Source of the DNA: Bacteriovoracaceae bacterium
Lineage (GTDB): Bacteria > Bdellovibrionota > Bacteriovoracia > Bacteriovoracales > Bacteriovoracaceae
Length of the DNA: 64,000 bases
Assembly (NCBI GenBank): GCA_018649885.1
Contig: JABIHA010000062.1
Span: 30,199 to 94,198, forward strand
Direction: 5' to 3'
The notes under the pieces were generated by a model. That model searched no databases and had not been told where the DNA came from. It saw only the letters and a program-made list of their open reading frames with translations. A program made the translations under genes and the position numbers. Positions within the stretch are counted from its first letter, which is position 1. Every line of letters begins with the position of its first letter. Shown here one piece after another: positions 51,422-59,824 of this stretch.

Positions 51422-51922
51422 ATGAGTGAAAGTAAGAAATCACTAAATAGAAGGGAATTCTTTAGCTTTTTAGCAGTTGGTTGGATTACCTTTACGGCGG
51501 CAACTGCTGGCCTTTTAGGTTTAGTCTTTAGATTCTTGTATCCAAATGTAAATTTTGAACCAGAAATGGAATTTATTGCAGGTATCCCAGGCGACTATGA
51601 TAATGGCGTTGATGAGAGATGGAAAAATGGTTTTGGCGTTTGGATTATTAAACGTGAAGGAAAGCTAGTTGCTCTTTCTAATATCTGTACCCATCTCGGT
51701 TGTATTCCCAATTGGCTTCCAGGTGAATTAAAATTTAAGTGTCCATGCCACGGTTCTGGTTTCTACCCTTCAGGTATTAACTTCGAAGGCCCAGCTCCAA
51801 GACCTCTTGAGAGATTTAAAATCACAACTCTTCCCGATGGAAGATTGAAAATCGATAAAACTAAAAAATATAGATATGAGAAAGGACAGTGGAATAACCC
51901 TGATTCCTATATTGAGGTTTAA
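51422..51922 (+). CDS. Rieske iron-sulfur subunit of a cytochrome bc complex
   Basis: The 166-residue protein has an N-terminal anchor (about 15-40, preceded by NRREF), then a Rieske domain with the [2Fe-2S] ligands in CTHLGC and CPCHGS, spaced as usual. GFYPSG and [10 protein letters not shown] are typical of bc1/b6f-type Rieske proteins. It oxidises quinol and passes electrons to the cytochrome c in this operon. It is followed by the split cytochrome b pair after five bases. The SRRxFLK-like twin-Arg pattern is reduced to NRREFF. Confidence 0.96.
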   Translation: MSESKKSLNRREFFSFLAVGWITFTAATAGLLGLVFRFLYPNVNFEPEMEFIAGIPGDYDNGVDERWKNGFGVWIIKREGKLVALSNICTHLGCIPNWLPGELKFKCPCHGSGFYPSGINFEGPAPRPLERFKITTLPDGRLKIDKTKKYRYEKGQWNNPDSYIEV

Positions 51923-51927
51923 TTAAA

Positions 51928-52710
51928 ATGTCTGATAAAAGTATTGTAGATCAAGTTAGAGAAACACAAGTTTGGAAATCAATTTTTCGTCATGGTCCAC
52001 CAAACAATGCTCGTAATAGAGCAGCCATAGTTGCTGGAAACGTATTCCTTCACCTGCATCCCATTAAGTTAAAAAAATCTGGGGTTCAGCTTGGCTACAC
52101 ATGGTGTATGGGCGGACTAACATTTTTTATCTTTTTGTCACTTACAGTTACCGGTGTTCTTTTAATGTTTTATTACAGACCCACGGCTGAATATGCCTTT
52201 AACGATATTGTAGCCCTTAGAGAGCATGTCCCTCTAGGTATTATGCGAGAAATTCACAGGTGGGGTGCCCACGCCATGGTTATTACTGTCTGGCTTCACA
52301 TGTTTAGGGTCTTCATGACTGGATCATATAAACCACCTAGAGAATTTAATTGGGGTGTTGGTGTAATCCTCTTAGTTTTAACATTACTTCTTTCATTTAC
52401 TGGCTATCTTCTTCCTTGGGATCAGCTAGCGATTTGGGCCATTACAGTTGGATCCAATATGGCAAAGGCCACTCCATTTTTAGGTCATGGTGGTCCTGGA
52501 GCAACACTAGCTCAGATCGGGGATTTTATTCTCGTCTCTGATAAAAACGACGTGCGTTTTCAACTTTTAGGCGGTCGTTTTGTTGGTGAGCCAGCACTAC
52601 TCAGGTTTTATATTCTTCACTGTGTTTTTATTCCACTTGTTGTGGGAGTGCTTATAGCGATTCACTTTTGGAGAGTTAGAAAAGATGGTGGTATTTCAGC
52701 ACCTCTTTAG
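51928..52710 (+). CDS. Cytochrome b, N-terminal (b6-type) subunit
   Basis: The 260-residue protein is the b6-like half of cytochrome b, with four transmembrane helices. Two pairs of haem ligands are visible: His in [10 protein letters not shown] and the following LHMFRVF region, and later His in ILHCVFIP and [30 protein letters not shown] matches the quinol-oxidation segment. The C-terminal helices are encoded separately at 52746. The split organisation resembles b6f and some menaquinol-cytochrome c reductases. Confidence 0.95.
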   Translation: MSDKSIVDQVRETQVWKSIFRHGPPNNARNRAAIVAGNVFLHLHPIKLKKSGVQLGYTWCMGGLTFFIFLSLTVTGVLLMFYYRPTAEYAFNDIVALREHVPLGIMREIHRWGAHAMVITVWLHMFRVFMTGSYKPPREFNWGVGVILLVLTLLLSFTGYLLPWDQLAIWAITVGSNMAKATPFLGHGGPGATLAQIGDFILVSDKNDVRFQLLGGRFVGEPALLRFYILHCVFIPLVVGVLIAIHFWRVRKDGGISAPL

Positions 52711-52745
52711 GTTTAGGCAGAGATTAGGGATAATCAGGAAATAAT

Positions 52746-53828
52746 ATGGAAGCTTTGAAAGAATTTGTTAACATTTTATCGGGTCCACAATACTCATTTA
52801 CTTTGACCTTGATTATGTTCTATTTGTTAATGAAATATTACAGAATTATTGGAACAAAGAAATTTGCGTGGGGATTTGTTATTCTTATGACCCCTGTCTA
52901 TCTTTGGTTTATGAGTGATGATGTTTTTAGAACTATTATTGCCACACCTGATAATATTCCAATTTCAATACTCCTTTTCTCAGTCTTTTTCTTCACTTGG
53001 CTTACCGTTCACAAAGCGGCGATCAACGATGAAAGAATTGAAGCGGGTGAGTGCCCTATAGAGGGATTACCGGAAAATAGAGAAAAGGTCTGGAGTTGGC
53101 CAAATTTAGTTTACAACGAATTATTTGTTATTATTGCGGGAACAATTTTTTTAATTGTTTGGGCAATAATTTTCAAGGCCCCACTTGAGGAGCCTGCCAA
53201 CCCAACATGGGCACCGAATCCGGCTAAAGCTCCTTGGTACTTCCTTGGTTTACAAGAAATGCTTGTTTATTTCGATCCTTGGATGGCCGGCGTTGTTCTT
53301 CCTGTCTTTATCATTATTGGTCTTGTGGCCATCCCTTATATTGATACAAATCCAAAAGGAAATGGATATTACACATTTTCTGAAAGAAAGATGGCGATTT
53401 CCTGCTTTATGTTTGGATGGCTAGTTCTTTGGATCTTTTTGATAATTATTGGCACCTTCTTAAGAGGACCCAACTGGACCTTCTATGGACCTTTCGAATA
53501 CTGGGATTTCCACAAAGTTGTTGCCGAGGCAAATATTAATTTGTCAGAAATTATTTGGATCAAGATGCTCGGAACCACAATGCCTTCAAATCTTATTGTG
53601 AGAGAGATTTTTGGAATATTTGTAATACTCGCTTACTTTGGAATCAGCGGAGCTATGATTACCAAAAAGTGGGGACAAGATATATTAGAGAAGACTGGGA
53701 AGATTAGATATTATTTCTTCTTATTCTTAGTTCTGTTCATGGCAACACTTCCAATTAAAATGTATTTGAGATGGTTATTTACTCTGAAATACATTGTGGC
53801 CCTGCCAGAGTGGGAACTAAATCTTTAA
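52746..53828 (+). CDS. Cytochrome b C-terminal subunit (subunit IV-like, extended)
   Basis: The 360-residue protein includes the subunit IV helices with PAKAPWYFLGLQEMLVYFDPW, a variant of the PEWY quinol-site region, and VLPVFIIIGLVAIPYID. It is longer than b6f subunit IV (about 160 residues), with extra helices at both ends (about 12-32, 70-90 and after 270). No covalent haem site is present. GGAAAT serves as the ribosome site. It lies between b6-like and multihaem genes and completes cytochrome b. Confidence 0.93.
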   Translation: MEALKEFVNILSGPQYSFTLTLIMFYLLMKYYRIIGTKKFAWGFVILMTPVYLWFMSDDVFRTIIATPDNIPISILLFSVFFFTWLTVHKAAINDERIEAGECPIEGLPENREKVWSWPNLVYNELFVIIAGTIFLIVWAIIFKAPLEEPANPTWAPNPAKAPWYFLGLQEMLVYFDPWMAGVVLPVFIIIGLVAIPYIDTNPKGNGYYTFSERKMAISCFMFGWLVLWIFLIIIGTFLRGPNWTFYGPFEYWDFHKVVAEANINLSEIIWIKMLGTTMPSNLIVREIFGIFVILAYFGISGAMITKKWGQDILEKTGKIRYYFFLFLVLFMATLPIKMYLRWLFTLKYIVALPEWELNL

Positions 53829-53862
53829 TATAAAAGGAATTAAAAAAATAAGGATATATTGA

Positions 53863-56718
53863 ATGAAACTTGAACCAGGCATGGCATTTGATACGAAAGT
53901 ACAAAATAAAGTCTTTGCTTTTCTATCTATTCTACTTCTGCTTTCAACTGTTTGGGTTATCTTAGATGATTATATTAGACCGTGGAAAGCTGTTCAAATT
54001 AAGGCCCTAGACATTAAAAAAGAAGTTCTAGGTGAAAAACTAAAAGCTGTTAAAGCAAGTGTAAAACCTGAAGAAGTTGCAGCTCTAAAAAAGGCCATTG
54101 AAGCTGGTCAGAAAATTAGAGATTCACGGCAAGCGGAAGTTGACGCTCTTAAGAAAGAATTGGGTGAAACTCAGGCAAAAATTTACGCTCAAAAAATTAT
54201 CAATGGTGCTGATGGTTCCAGCTCATCAGCTATGACTTTTCAGTGGGAAATGAAAAAAGAGCACGGAAAAGACGCTGCCGCTAAAAAACTTAAGGGCAAA
54301 CTCGATGCATTGAATATTAAATGGGGCAAAGGCAAGGATTATTTTAAGCAACTTACAACTGACGAAAAAAATGTTCTCAATGCCATCGCAGCAAAAAGTA
54401 AAGAGCTGAAGCTTGCTCAGAAAGACTACAAAGAAAAAGCTGGTAAATTAGATATGACCCAAGAGGCTTATGATAGTGCTAGCTTCTTTTCAGATCCTAT
54501 TAACTTTTTAAGAAATGCTCCATTTATCGATTACCTTGATCCTACAATTAAAATTCAACAAGTAGTGGCCGAGAATATTACTGAAGATCGTTATTTCAAA
54601 CAAACAGAGAAAGTCGACAGGTGTATGACCTGCCACACTTTTATCGATAAACCAGGTTATGAGAAAAAAGATAATCCCTATAAAACTCACCCTAATCTTA
54701 ACTTAATGGTGGGAGCTGATTCACCACACCCTATGAAAAAAACAGGGTGTACAACATGTCATGGTGGAGAAGGACAAAGGGTTTTTGATTTTAACGCAGC
54801 TGAGCACAGACCTGAAAATGAAAAGCAAAAACAAGAGTGGATTGCAAAATATCACTACCATGAAGGCCATAAAATCGCTCAACCAATCAGAAAGAAATCT
54901 CAGACAGAAGCAGGCTGTGTTAAGTGTCACCAAGGTAAAGAATTTATTCCACAAGCAGATAGATTGAATAAAGGCCGCCAATTAGTACAGACTTACGGCT
55001 GTTACGGTTGTCATAAAATTAAAGGCTGGGAACATCTTAGAAAGCCAGGACCAAGTCTTTATAAAATTTCAAGTAAGGTGTCTAAAGAGTGGACTAAAAA
55101 CTGGGTATGGTTTCCAAGACACTTTAATCCAAAAACAAAAATGCCTCACTACTTTAATCAAAGTAATAATTCTAAGCCAGAATTTTTAAAGAAAAACGTA
55201 GCGGAAGTGAATTCTATTGTTGAGTACCTCTTTAAGAACTCTAAGTCCTTTTCTCCTTTTACCAGATACAATGGCGGAAATGCTGATAAAGGGAAGGCCT
55301 TAATTCAAAACGTAGGCTGTATTAGTTGTCACCAAGTTGAAGGCATTGGAAATGATTTTAATAAAGTGGGATCAAAAAAAGGTCCATACCTAACGGGCTT
55401 GGGATCAAAGGTTTCAGGGGACTGGTTAGTTTCATGGTTAATGAGACCTTCTCACTATCAAGAGGATACTGTGATGCCATCTTTTCGATTATCGAAAAGA
55501 GAAGCAAGTGACATGACCTCTTACCTTCTAACTCTCAAAAATAAAAAATTCTCTGAGATGAAATTTTCAGATCTAGATAGATCAGTTCGTGATGAGCTTC
55601 TTTTAGAGTACTTCAGCTCTTTCGATACAATCGCAGTGGCCAAGACAAAACTAGCAGGCCTCGATGACCACCAAAGAACACTAGAGCTCGGAAAGAGATC
55701 CATTGGTAAATTTGGCTGCTACTCATGTCACAATATTGATGGCTTTGAAGGAAGATCACCTATTGGAGTTGATCTAACGAATGAGGGATCTAAACCAGTT
55801 ACTCAACTGGCCTTTGGACACGAGCACATTGAGCATAAAAGAGATGTTTGGTTTAAAAATCACATGCTCAACCCCAGAAGATGGGATAGAGGAAATAACA
55901 AAGGTTTTAAAGATCTCTTGAGGATGCCTAACTTTTTTATGTCAGAAGAGGATGCTGATTTACTTACAGTCTTCTTACTTGGACAAAATAGTGAAAAAGT
56001 TCCCATGGCAGGTCAGAAGAATTTAAATGAATATGAGGTTGCTGAGGAAAAAGGCCACCGTGTGATGAGCAAATATAATTGCTACGGTTGTCACAATATT
56101 GATGGCATGGGCGGAGATATTTTAAAAGCAACTGCTTACGCTGATGATCCAAATGAGGCTCCACCGATTTTGGCAGGGCAAGGTCATAGAGTGCATACTG
56201 ATTGGTTCTATAATTTCCTAGGTAATGTTCACACTATTAGACCTTGGCTAAAAGTTAGAATGCCGACTTTTAATCTCTCAAATGAAGAAAAAAACACAAT
56301 TGTCGATGGTTTTAGAGCAAGAAAGAAGCTTCCTGTTTTTGAAGAAAAACCTGAAAAAGTAGTTTGGGAGCCTGGTGAGAGAGCCGCTGCCAAAAAATTA
56401 ATTACTGAGTATGCTTGTGATAGTTGCCACACACTTGGGTTTAATAAAGATGAGCCCATGGCACCTAATCTTCATCATGCCAAGAATCGTTTGAGAGCTT
56501 CATGGATTGAGAAATGGTTAAAAGACCCTCAATCAGTGATGCCTGGAACTACAATGCCTAACTTCTTCGCTGATGGAGAGGCCCAAGAGCCATCTATCCT
56601 TGGCGGAAGCGTAGATAGACAAGTAACAGCATTAAGAAAATATATACAAGAAATTGGTGAGAAAGAGTTTCCCGAAGCTGGCTGGTATGAAGCCACGGGT
56701 TTCAAAAAGCCAGAATAG
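53863..56718 (+). CDS. Octahaem membrane-anchored cytochrome c
   Basis: The 951-residue protein has an N-terminal anchor (about 16-36), a long Lys/Glu/Ala-rich coiled-coil (about 45-205), and eight CxxCH haem sites: CMTCH, CTTCH, CVKCH, CYGCH, CISCH, CYSCH, CYGCH and CDSCH, starting near residues 253, 294, 350, 378, 484, 617, 738 and 851. Mono-haem cytochrome c modules repeat towards the C-terminus, each with a distal Met-containing segment. It takes the place of cytochrome c1 in this complex and could deliver electrons directly to an oxidase. Such fused proteins are larger than classical c1 (about 250 residues). Confidence 0.93.
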   Translation: MKLEPGMAFDTKVQNKVFAFLSILLLLSTVWVILDDYIRPWKAVQIKALDIKKEVLGEKLKAVKASVKPEEVAALKKAIEAGQKIRDSRQAEVDALKKELGETQAKIYAQKIINGADGSSSSAMTFQWEMKKEHGKDAAAKKLKGKLDALNIKWGKGKDYFKQLTTDEKNVLNAIAAKSKELKLAQKDYKEKAGKLDMTQEAYDSASFFSDPINFLRNAPFIDYLDPTIKIQQVVAENITEDRYFKQTEKVDRCMTCHTFIDKPGYEKKDNPYKTHPNLNLMVGADSPHPMKKTGCTTCHGGEGQRVFDFNAAEHRPENEKQKQEWIAKYHYHEGHKIAQPIRKKSQTEAGCVKCHQGKEFIPQADRLNKGRQLVQTYGCYGCHKIKGWEHLRKPGPSLYKISSKVSKEWTKNWVWFPRHFNPKTKMPHYFNQSNNSKPEFLKKNVAEVNSIVEYLFKNSKSFSPFTRYNGGNADKGKALIQNVGCISCHQVEGIGNDFNKVGSKKGPYLTGLGSKVSGDWLVSWLMRPSHYQEDTVMPSFRLSKREASDMTSYLLTLKNKKFSEMKFSDLDRSVRDELLLEYFSSFDTIAVAKTKLAGLDDHQRTLELGKRSIGKFGCYSCHNIDGFEGRSPIGVDLTNEGSKPVTQLAFGHEHIEHKRDVWFKNHMLNPRRWDRGNNKGFKDLLRMPNFFMSEEDADLLTVFLLGQNSEKVPMAGQKNLNEYEVAEEKGHRVMSKYNCYGCHNIDGMGGDILKATAYADDPNEAPPILAGQGHRVHTDWFYNFLGNVHTIRPWLKVRMPTFNLSNEEKNTIVDGFRARKKLPVFEEKPEKVVWEPGERAAAKKLITEYACDSCHTLGFNKDEPMAPNLHHAKNRLRASWIEKWLKDPQSVMPGTTMPNFFADGEAQEPSILGGSVDRQVTALRKYIQEIGEKEFPEAGWYEATGFKKPE

Positions 56719-56742
56719 AAATGACCATTAAGGAGTGAATAT

Positions 56743-57369
56743 ATGAGCGCCCACGCCCATGCAGATGATCCAGATTATGCACTAGTAGAACCAAATGATG
56801 AATTATTTGGAAGTGCCACCCCAGGTAAGATTGCCATGTGGATCTTTCTCATTACGGATGCCATGTCCTTTTCTGGATTTCTCATTGCCTACGCGATTTT
56901 GCGTGCCACTAAAAGTTGGCCAAGCCCAGCTGAGCACCTTGGAATTGGTCTTTCAGGTTTTGCCACTTTCATTCTTATTTGTAGCTCCGTCTCTATGGTT
57001 TTAAGTATTGATGGTTGCAAGAGAAAGGACAGATCCTCCATGCTCAATTGGCTGGGTCTTACAATATTGGGTGGAGTGATCTTTCTCGGTATCCAGGCTT
57101 ACGAATACGCCCACCTTGTTCACGGTGGACTAACGCTTGTTAACTTCTCTGAGGGCACAAATTTATTTGCCTCAACCTTTTATATGATTACTGGCTTCCA
57201 TGGTCTTCACGTTCTAACAGGGGTTATCTATTTAACAACTATTTTCGTTCAGGCCTATAATGGAAAGTACGATAATGGTGAATACAACAACCTTGAAATC
57301 GTTGGACTGTTTTGGCACTTTGTCGATTTAGTCTGGATCTTGGTCTTTACCTTTATCTATCTGTTGTAG
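56743..57369 (+). CDS. Haem-copper oxidase subunit III
   Basis: The 208-residue protein has five or so transmembrane helices with MWIFLITDAMSFSGFLIAYA, FYMITGFHGLHVLTGVIYL and FWHFVDLVWILVFTFIYL, the standard subunit III landmarks. It stabilises the catalytic subunit of a terminal oxidase. Subunits I and II are not found next to it in this window, so it is physically separated from them. AAGGAG is upstream; the next gene begins at once after its stop. Confidence 0.93.
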   Translation: MSAHAHADDPDYALVEPNDELFGSATPGKIAMWIFLITDAMSFSGFLIAYAILRATKSWPSPAEHLGIGLSGFATFILICSSVSMVLSIDGCKRKDRSSMLNWLGLTILGGVIFLGIQAYEYAHLVHGGLTLVNFSEGTNLFASTFYMITGFHGLHVLTGVIYLTTIFVQAYNGKYDNGEYNNLEIVGLFWHFVDLVWILVFTFIYLL

Positions 57370-57582
57370 ATGAAAATCCTTAGCCTAATTCTTGGTGCAT
57401 TTTGGATCAATTTTGCCATGGCCTGCCCGTACTGTGCAGGCTCTAACCCAGATGCCAGAGACAAGTACACCGTTTTTATCCTATTGATCTTTATCGTGGC
57501 CTGCTATGTACCGCTTGCTATGCTTTTCAACCTCATGAGAAAAAACCGCGCTCTCAATAATATAGAAAAAAATGACAATTAA
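57370..57582 (+). CDS. Small membrane protein with CxxC motif in oxidase cluster
   Basis: The 70-residue product has an N-terminal hydrophobic segment, an exported CPYC motif (FAMACPYCAGSN), then one transmembrane helix (about 36-57). The CxxC facing the periplasm could bind copper or be redox-active, and the place between oxidase subunit III and DUF420 suggests an oxidase-assembly role. That role is inferred. It starts directly after the preceding TAG and overlaps the DUF420 gene by 11 bases. Confidence 0.75.
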   Translation: MKILSLILGAFWINFAMACPYCAGSNPDARDKYTVFILLIFIVACYVPLAMLFNLMRKNRALNNIEKNDN

Positions 57583-57994
57583 CGACTTACCCTGCCTTAA
57601 TGCTGGCCTCAATTCACTGTCATTCATTCTTCTTTTGGCAGGCTATTGTGCCATAAGAAAAAATCAAAAATCACTCCATATAAAGTTGATGCTCTCGGCA
57701 ACCGCAGTGTCTGCAGCTTTTCTAACAAGCTATCTAATCTATCACGCACATGCCGGCTCAAAAGCTTTCCCAGACCTTGGGTGGATCAAAACTATTTATC
57801 TCATCATTCTAGTGCCACACATAATCCTCGCGGCCGTCATGGTCCCCATGATACTAGTAACCTTCTACCACGCCTTCAAACAAAACCATGATAGTCATAA
57901 AAAATGGGCAAAACTAACTTTGCCCATCTGGTTATTCGTCTCCATAACCGGAGTCATCATCTATCTAATGCTCTACGTTTTTTTTACTCAGTAA
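57572..57994 (+). CDS. DUF420/CtaM-like oxidase-associated membrane protein
   Basis: The 140-residue protein has four transmembrane helices and His-rich loop patterns (HAHAGSKAFP, HIILAAVMVPMILVTFYHAF, DSHKKWAKLTLPIWLFVSITG) typical of DUF420. The family includes CtaM, needed for haem-copper oxidase assembly in Firmicutes. It is the last gene of the respiratory operon and overlaps the converging unknown gene by 11 bases. Orthology to CtaM is not certain. Confidence 0.85.
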   Translation: MTINDLPCLNAGLNSLSFILLLAGYCAIRKNQKSLHIKLMLSATAVSAAFLTSYLIYHAHAGSKAFPDLGWIKTIYLIILVPHIILAAVMVPMILVTFYHAFKQNHDSHKKWAKLTLPIWLFVSITGVIIYLMLYVFFTQ

Positions 57995-59150
57995 CAGAAC
58001 CTCCATCGCTATCAATGATTGTATCTATAAGAATTAAAACCTTTTTTGCGGCTTCAAGAGCTTCTTCTTCAGCAAGAGTTAAGGCCTTATCTGCGGCTTC
58101 AAGAGTATTTTTTGCATCGTTGACTTCCTCATCCATTCGAGAGGCAACATCTTTGAGAAGTGCTTCAGTGTACATAAAAAGGAGATCAAAATATTTACTA
58201 TCTAATTCATTAATTTTGTCTAAGTATTTAGTTATTGCAATACCCGATATGAGACAATTTTCTTTGTAGGTTTGCAACATTCCAGTTATTTTAGCGTGAC
58301 GACTGAACTCCTCAAGCTCCTCTTCTGAAAAATTAGCTTCACGAAATTTTTCATAGTAGAGATCGTAATACTGATCTAGATTGTCACAATACAATCCAAA
58401 TTTTTTCGATATATCTTCAAAGTTTAAGGTGTGTTTATCAAGGATTCCACCAAAGTAGTCTTTATTCTTTACTTCAAATGCCTTACTGACCATTTCAGCG
58501 GTCAGTTCTTCTAATCCTGCTAGCGCCAATAATCCAACGCCTTTAACTTCTTCATTATTTATTCTTTGTTCAATTTTTTCATAGAAGCTTTGAAAGCTAT
58601 CAGAGCTCAGAACTTCATCCTTGTCTGCCACCTTTTCCGTAGCCGTCTGTGCTTCAACATCAGTTTCGCCAAGCAATATTTGCTCTTTCTTTTTTCCATA
58701 TTCTTCAACTCTACCTTTAAGTTCCCTACATCCAGTACTAAATCTACTAAGTTTGGTATCAATGGGTATGTGAACTTCTAGGCCACTAACAGCACTATCA
58801 ACATCATCACTACTGCCAATAGAAAAATGAGTTTTTTTAAAATTATCAGTGTAGTGGTTATATATCCTGACGAATTGTGAACAGTTTAAACTATAGGATT
58901 CAGAAAAAGCTGTGTCTTTAAGTTCAAGATCAGGAAGAAGGACTTCAAGGTTAGACTCAGGTGCAAATTCGTCGAGGTGGGCCACATATTGATCAATACT
59001 TGCGATAGACTCCTCAATGGTAAGCCCATCTGTTATGCGAGTAAGCTCAGCAAGGTAATCAGCAGCATTTTCTGTCAAAAATATAGGATCTTCTGCTGAA
59101 ATGGCACTTCCCATTCCCATTATTAAAACTAACGCAAAGATTGCTCTCAT
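57984..59150 (-). CDS. Exported helical protein of unknown function
   Basis: ATG 59150 is chosen because GGGGAA lies upstream and a signal peptide follows (MRAIFALVLIMGMGSAISAED); the frame to 59249 adds a hydrophilic stretch first. The 388-residue protein is helical and Glu/Asp-rich with four Cys (LNCSQF, GCREL, LYCDNL, ENCLIS) probably paired in the periplasm. A coiled-coil region ends it (ALTLAEEEALEAAKKVLILI). No family is recognised. The 3' end overlaps the opposing respiratory operon end by 11 bases. Confidence 0.72.
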   Translation of the reverse strand: MRAIFALVLIMGMGSAISAEDPIFLTENAADYLAELTRITDGLTIEESIASIDQYVAHLDEFAPESNLEVLLPDLELKDTAFSESYSLNCSQFVRIYNHYTDNFKKTHFSIGSSDDVDSAVSGLEVHIPIDTKLSRFSTGCRELKGRVEEYGKKKEQILLGETDVEAQTATEKVADKDEVLSSDSFQSFYEKIEQRINNEEVKGVGLLALAGLEELTAEMVSKAFEVKNKDYFGGILDKHTLNFEDISKKFGLYCDNLDQYYDLYYEKFREANFSEEELEEFSRHAKITGMLQTYKENCLISGIAITKYLDKINELDSKYFDLLFMYTEALLKDVASRMDEEVNDAKNTLEAADKALTLAEEEALEAAKKVLILIDTIIDSDGGSVTE

Positions 59151-59363
59151 TACTGGTTCCCCTGGTCCAAGTCGTCTCTGATATAAAGTGGAAATATTAA
59201 GTGCAAATTGAATGCCGGCATAAGTCCCTAATAACTGGTTTAAAGCCACTTATCGTAATGATTAAAGTTTAGGCACCTGCCTTGGAAATATTACAAAGTT
59301 TCAAATATTTAGTGATGATTTTTCTGATTATAGGTAGAAATAAGTAACGGTAATGGAGCATAA

Positions 59364-59777
59364 ATGACTTTAAAAAAATGGCCCATATTTTTTGTACTAC
59401 TCGCACTATATTCTAGTAGTGCATTTGCAGAGGGTCTTGGATACAAAACTTACCGCAGTCTTTTTGCCACCAATAATTGTGACATTCAAACCTGCACTCC
59501 TTCATATAGTCCTTTTAAAATGGATGAATGCATAGGGTTTATTGATTCAGAACTATTTGGCACAACTGAGCCTCAAGTTTGTTACGAGAAGGCATTGGAG
59601 CATGCAAGAGCTCTTGGAGCCTATGGGCTAAACAGCTATGTGAAGTGGAAACTTGGGAACAGGTTTTGGGGTAACTCGGCTTATGGTGGAAAAGTTAGTA
59701 GTGGCTCCCCAGACGAGTACAGCGCGGGAGATCAAATAGTGAATGAAATAATTTTTAAAGCAGTAAAAGTAGAATAA
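59364..59777 (+). CDS. Small exported protein of unknown function, paired with the nuclease gene
   Basis: The 137-residue protein has a signal peptide (MTLKKWPIFFVLLALYSSSAFA), then a compact Cys-containing domain (NNCDIQTC, ECIGF, VCYEKA) with aromatic-rich strands (GNRFWGNSAYGGK). TGGAG is upstream of ATG 59364. It precedes the exported nuclease-phosphatase by 47 bases on the same strand, so a chaperone, inhibitor or partner role is possible but inferred. No known family is recognised. Confidence 0.75.
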   Translation: MTLKKWPIFFVLLALYSSSAFAEGLGYKTYRSLFATNNCDIQTCTPSYSPFKMDECIGFIDSELFGTTEPQVCYEKALEHARALGAYGLNSYVKWKLGNRFWGNSAYGGKVSSGSPDEYSAGDQIVNEIIFKAVKVE

Positions 59778-59824
59778 TAATAGAGAGTGAGAGCTCTATT
59801 TAATAATTTGTTTGGAGAGAGAAA

